Notes under the pieces: generated by a model
What the model saw: the letters and a program-made list of their open reading frames with translations, nothing else
Databases searched by the model: none
What the model was told of the DNA's origin: nothing
Translations under genes and position numbers: made by a program
NCBI RefSeq assembly: GCF_019930585.1
Contig: NZ_CP082839.1
Coordinates: 62,001-126,000 of the forward strand
Direction of reading: 5' to 3'
DNA length: 64,000 nucleotides
Source of the DNA: Sphingomonas nostoxanthinifaciens
GTDB taxonomy: Bacteria; Pseudomonadota; Alphaproteobacteria; Sphingomonadales; Sphingomonadaceae
Part shown: positions 61,997 to 64,000 of the stretch, in pieces
How positions within the stretch are numbered: position 1 is the first letter of the stretch
Layout: every line of letters begins with the position of its first letter

Positions 61997-64000
61997 GTGC
62001 GACCTCGAGCTCCTTATGAACTTCCCTGGCCGACTTGCGGCCGTGAACGACGCTGAACACGACCGGCACGAACAGCAACGTGGCGATGGTGGCGCAAAGC
62101 AGGCCGCCGATCACGGCGCGACCGAGCGGGGCATTCTGTTCGCCGCCCTCGCCTAGGCTCAGCGCCATCGGCAGCATGCCGATGATCATGGCGGATGCGG
62201 TCATCAGCACCGGGCGGAAGCGGACGGTGCCCGCCTCGATCGCGGCGCGCATTGCGTCGCCGGTTTCCGCCAGCCGCTCGCGGGCGAAAGCAACCACCAG
62301 CACCGAATTGGCGGTGGCGACGCCCATGCACATGATCGCGCCCGTCAGTGCCGGCACCGACAAGGTGGTATGCGTCATGAACAGCATCCAGACGATGCCG
62401 GCGAGCGCCGCGGGCAGCGCGGTGACGATGACGAACGGATCGAGCCAGCTCTGGAAATTGACGACGATCAGCAGGTAGATCAACACGATCGCCCCGACGA
62501 GGCCGAAACCGAGGCCGGAGAAGGCGGTGTTCATCGTCAAGAACTGGCCGCGCAGAATCACGTTGGTGGTCTTGGGCTTTTCCGCGGCGAGGCTCTTGAT
62601 CGCCTTCTGGATGTCGCCAGCGACCGCGCCGAGATCGCGCCCGCCGGGTGCGCCGTAAATGTGGATCACCGGCTGGATGTTGTAATGGTCGACCGACGCC
62701 TGGGTCGCGCTGCGGTGCACGTCGGCAAGGCCGCCCAGCACCAGCGACTGGCCGTTGCCGGTCGAGATCGGCATCGAGCGCAGGCTGGACACCGAATCGA
62801 CCAGATATTCGGGGGTCTGCGCGACGACCGCGTACGACACGCCGTTATCGGGGTTGAGGAAGAAAACCGGTGCCGTCTGCGCGCTGCCGGCAAGGCTCGT
62901 GCCGAGGCTGGTGGTGACGTCGCGCTCGGTGAGGCCGTAGGTGCCGATGCGCGAGCGATCGACATCGACCGACAGCTGCGGTGAGCGGATCGGCTCCTGC
63001 AGCCGCACGTCGACGAGGCCGGGCACCGTGCGCAGCTTGCGCATCAGCTTCACCGCATAATCGGTCGCGCCCTTGAAATCCTTGCCGGTCACCTGGACGT
63101 CGATCGGCGCGGGCGAGCCGAAGTTCAGGATCTGGCTGTTGATGTCGGCCGGCAGCCACGCGAACACGGTGCCGGGGAAGGCGCGCGGAAGTTCGCGACG
63201 CAGGATCGCGATATATTCGGCGGTTGGCCGGTGGCCTTCCTTCAGCTGGATCTGGATGTCGCCGTCCTGCGGGCCGACCGTACCGCTATTGGCGTAGATG
63301 ATGTTGATCGGGCTGTTGGCGAGACCGATATTGTCCACCACCGTGCCGCGGTCGCGCGCCGGGATGATCGTGGCGATGAACTGCTCGATCCGCTGGAACT
63401 GCGCCGACGTCTCCTCGATGCGCGAGCCGTTGGGCGCGCGGACGTGGATAAGCATCTGGCCGGCGTCGACTTCGGGGAAGAAGTTGCGGCCGAGGAACGG
63501 CACCAGCAGGAACGAGAGCAGCACCACCGCCATGAAACCGACCATGAACGGCCCACGCACGCCGAGCGCGCGCTGCAGCAGCCCCAGATAAGCGGAGCGG
63601 AACGCCTCGAACCCGCGCTCGAACCCGCGCTGGATGCGCACGAAGATGTTGTTGGAATGGCCCGGCGCATGCTCCTCGTGGCCGACATGCGGCTTGAGCA
63701 GGTACATCGCCATCGTCGGCACGAACGTCCGCGACAGGATGAACGAGGCGACCATCGCGAACACCACCGACAGCGCCATCGGCACGAACAGGAAGCCGGC
63801 GACGCCCGGCAGCGCGAACATCGGCACGAACACGATACAGATGCAGAGCATCGAGACGAAGGCCGGGGTCGCAATCTGCGCGGCGCCGTCGAGGATCGAC
63901 GGGATCACCGCCTTGCCCTGTTCCAGATGCCAGTTGATGTTCTCGATCGTCACCGTCGCGTCGTCGACGAGGATGCCGACCGCCAGCGCGAGGCCGCCCA
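61989..64000 (-). CDS. RND efflux pump permease, C-terminal part (gene runs off the window)
   Basis: The frame is open to the window edge, so the first part is missing. About 670 residues are seen, covering the segment LALAVGILVDDATVTIENIN, the following helices, the large second periplasmic loop and the last helices ending EVHKELEVAHV. The conserved Asp pair of the proton relay is visible in ILVDDATV. It is the inner membrane engine of a tripartite RND pump with the two downstream genes. Exported substrate cannot be told from sequence. Confidence 0.93.
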   Translation of the reverse strand, partial: GGLALAVGILVDDATVTIENINWHLEQGKAVIPSILDGAAQIATPAFVSMLCICIVFVPMFALPGVAGFLFVPMALSVVFAMVASFILSRTFVPTMAMYLLKPHVGHEEHAPGHSNNIFVRIQRGFERGFEAFRSAYLGLLQRALGVRGPFMVGFMAVVLLSFLLVPFLGRNFFPEVDAGQMLIHVRAPNGSRIEETSAQFQRIEQFIATIIPARDRGTVVDNIGLANSPINIIYANSGTVGPQDGDIQIQLKEGHRPTAEYIAILRRELPRAFPGTVFAWLPADINSQILNFGSPAPIDVQVTGKDFKGATDYAVKLMRKLRTVPGLVDVRLQEPIRSPQLSVDVDRSRIGTYGLTERDVTTSLGTSLAGSAQTAPVFFLNPDNGVSYAVVAQTPEYLVDSVSSLRSMPISTGNGQSLVLGGLADVHRSATQASVDHYNIQPVIHIYGAPGGRDLGAVAGDIQKAIKSLAAEKPKTTNVILRGQFLTMNTAFSGLGFGLVGAIVLIYLLIVVNFQSWLDPFVIVTALPAALAGIVWMLFMTHTTLSVPALTGAIMCMGVATANSVLVVAFARERLAETGDAMRAAIEAGTVRFRPVLMTASAMIIGMLPMALSLGEGGEQNAPLGRAVIGGLLCATIATLLFVPVVFSVVHGRKSAREVHKELEVAHV

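Noticed and set aside
1..64000. CRISPR arrays, prophage genes, insertion sequences, tRNA and rRNA genes
   Set aside because: No regularly spaced repeats, transposase or integrase frames, or tRNA-like cloverleaf stretches in the intergenic regions were seen on reading.

Overview
This window is chromosomal DNA from a high-GC alphaproteobacterium, most likely a sphingomonad (Sphingomonas or a close relative). The evidence is a PhyP/NepR/PhyR/EcfG general stress response locus, a class I lysyl-tRNA synthetase, the order scpA-scpB-tatA-tatB-tatC, the order coxB-coxA-ctaB-ctaG-coxC-SURF1-thrC-M16 peptidase, a Ros/MucR regulator, and many short palindromic repeats at gene ends. No phage, plasmid, CRISPR, rRNA or tRNA gene was seen. 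Almost all of it reads as core genome, densely packed, with many 4-base stop/start overlaps (ATGA, GTGA, TTGA).

Layout. 1-5332: two signalling clusters, a sigma-54 activator with its NtrY-like kinase, then a CHASE3 kinase, a single-domain receiver, a receiver-kinase hybrid and a YjbQ enzyme. 5341-9592: a degenerate GGDEF protein, scpAB and tatABC. 9642-13835: an entericidin-like lipopeptide and the general stress response locus (phyP-like, nepR, phyR, a 45-residue membrane protein, ecfG) with two sequence-visible EcfG-type promoters. 14030-24358: a glycosyltransferase, argG, an EF-hand protein, aroC, a DUF559 endonuclease-like gene boxed by inverted palindromic repeats, fabI, a YihY-type membrane protein, a DnaJ-like chaperone, a zinc metallopeptidase and small genes. 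24355-34453: a DinG-type helicase, an acetate transporter, lysS, an RcnB-like protein, an orphan [2Fe-2S] oxidoreductase subunit, a ring-opening dioxygenase, rpsU and an FKBP isomerase.

34689-38358 is a minus-strand operon reading pyrE, pdxJ, acpS, lepB, AI-2E-type permease. 38501-48924 is the aa3-type cytochrome c oxidase cluster with its assembly factors (CtaB heme O synthase, CtaG copper chaperone, SURF1), followed by thrC, an M16 protease and a methyltransferase. 50209-51590 carries rplJ-rplL with a leader and a strong terminator, not followed by rpoBC. 51654-58708 has a FUSC-type membrane protein, map, a CinA-type protein, an MFS transporter, a GST and an S9 peptidase. 58716-64000 has MucR and a tripartite RND efflux operon whose pump gene runs off the window.

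The most unusual items are the DUF559 gene bracketed by inverted copies of a palindromic repeat that also supplies its last codons; the putative PhyP with an eroded ATP-binding domain next to two EcfG promoters; a nested palindrome around an 11-G tract; a hairpin between tatA and tatB; a zinc-ligand-less MucR; a repeat pair inside the rplJ-rplL operon; and several genes below 60 codons (entericidin, CoxF-like, stress-locus peptide) that are easy to miss. No intergenic gap exceeds about 300 bases.
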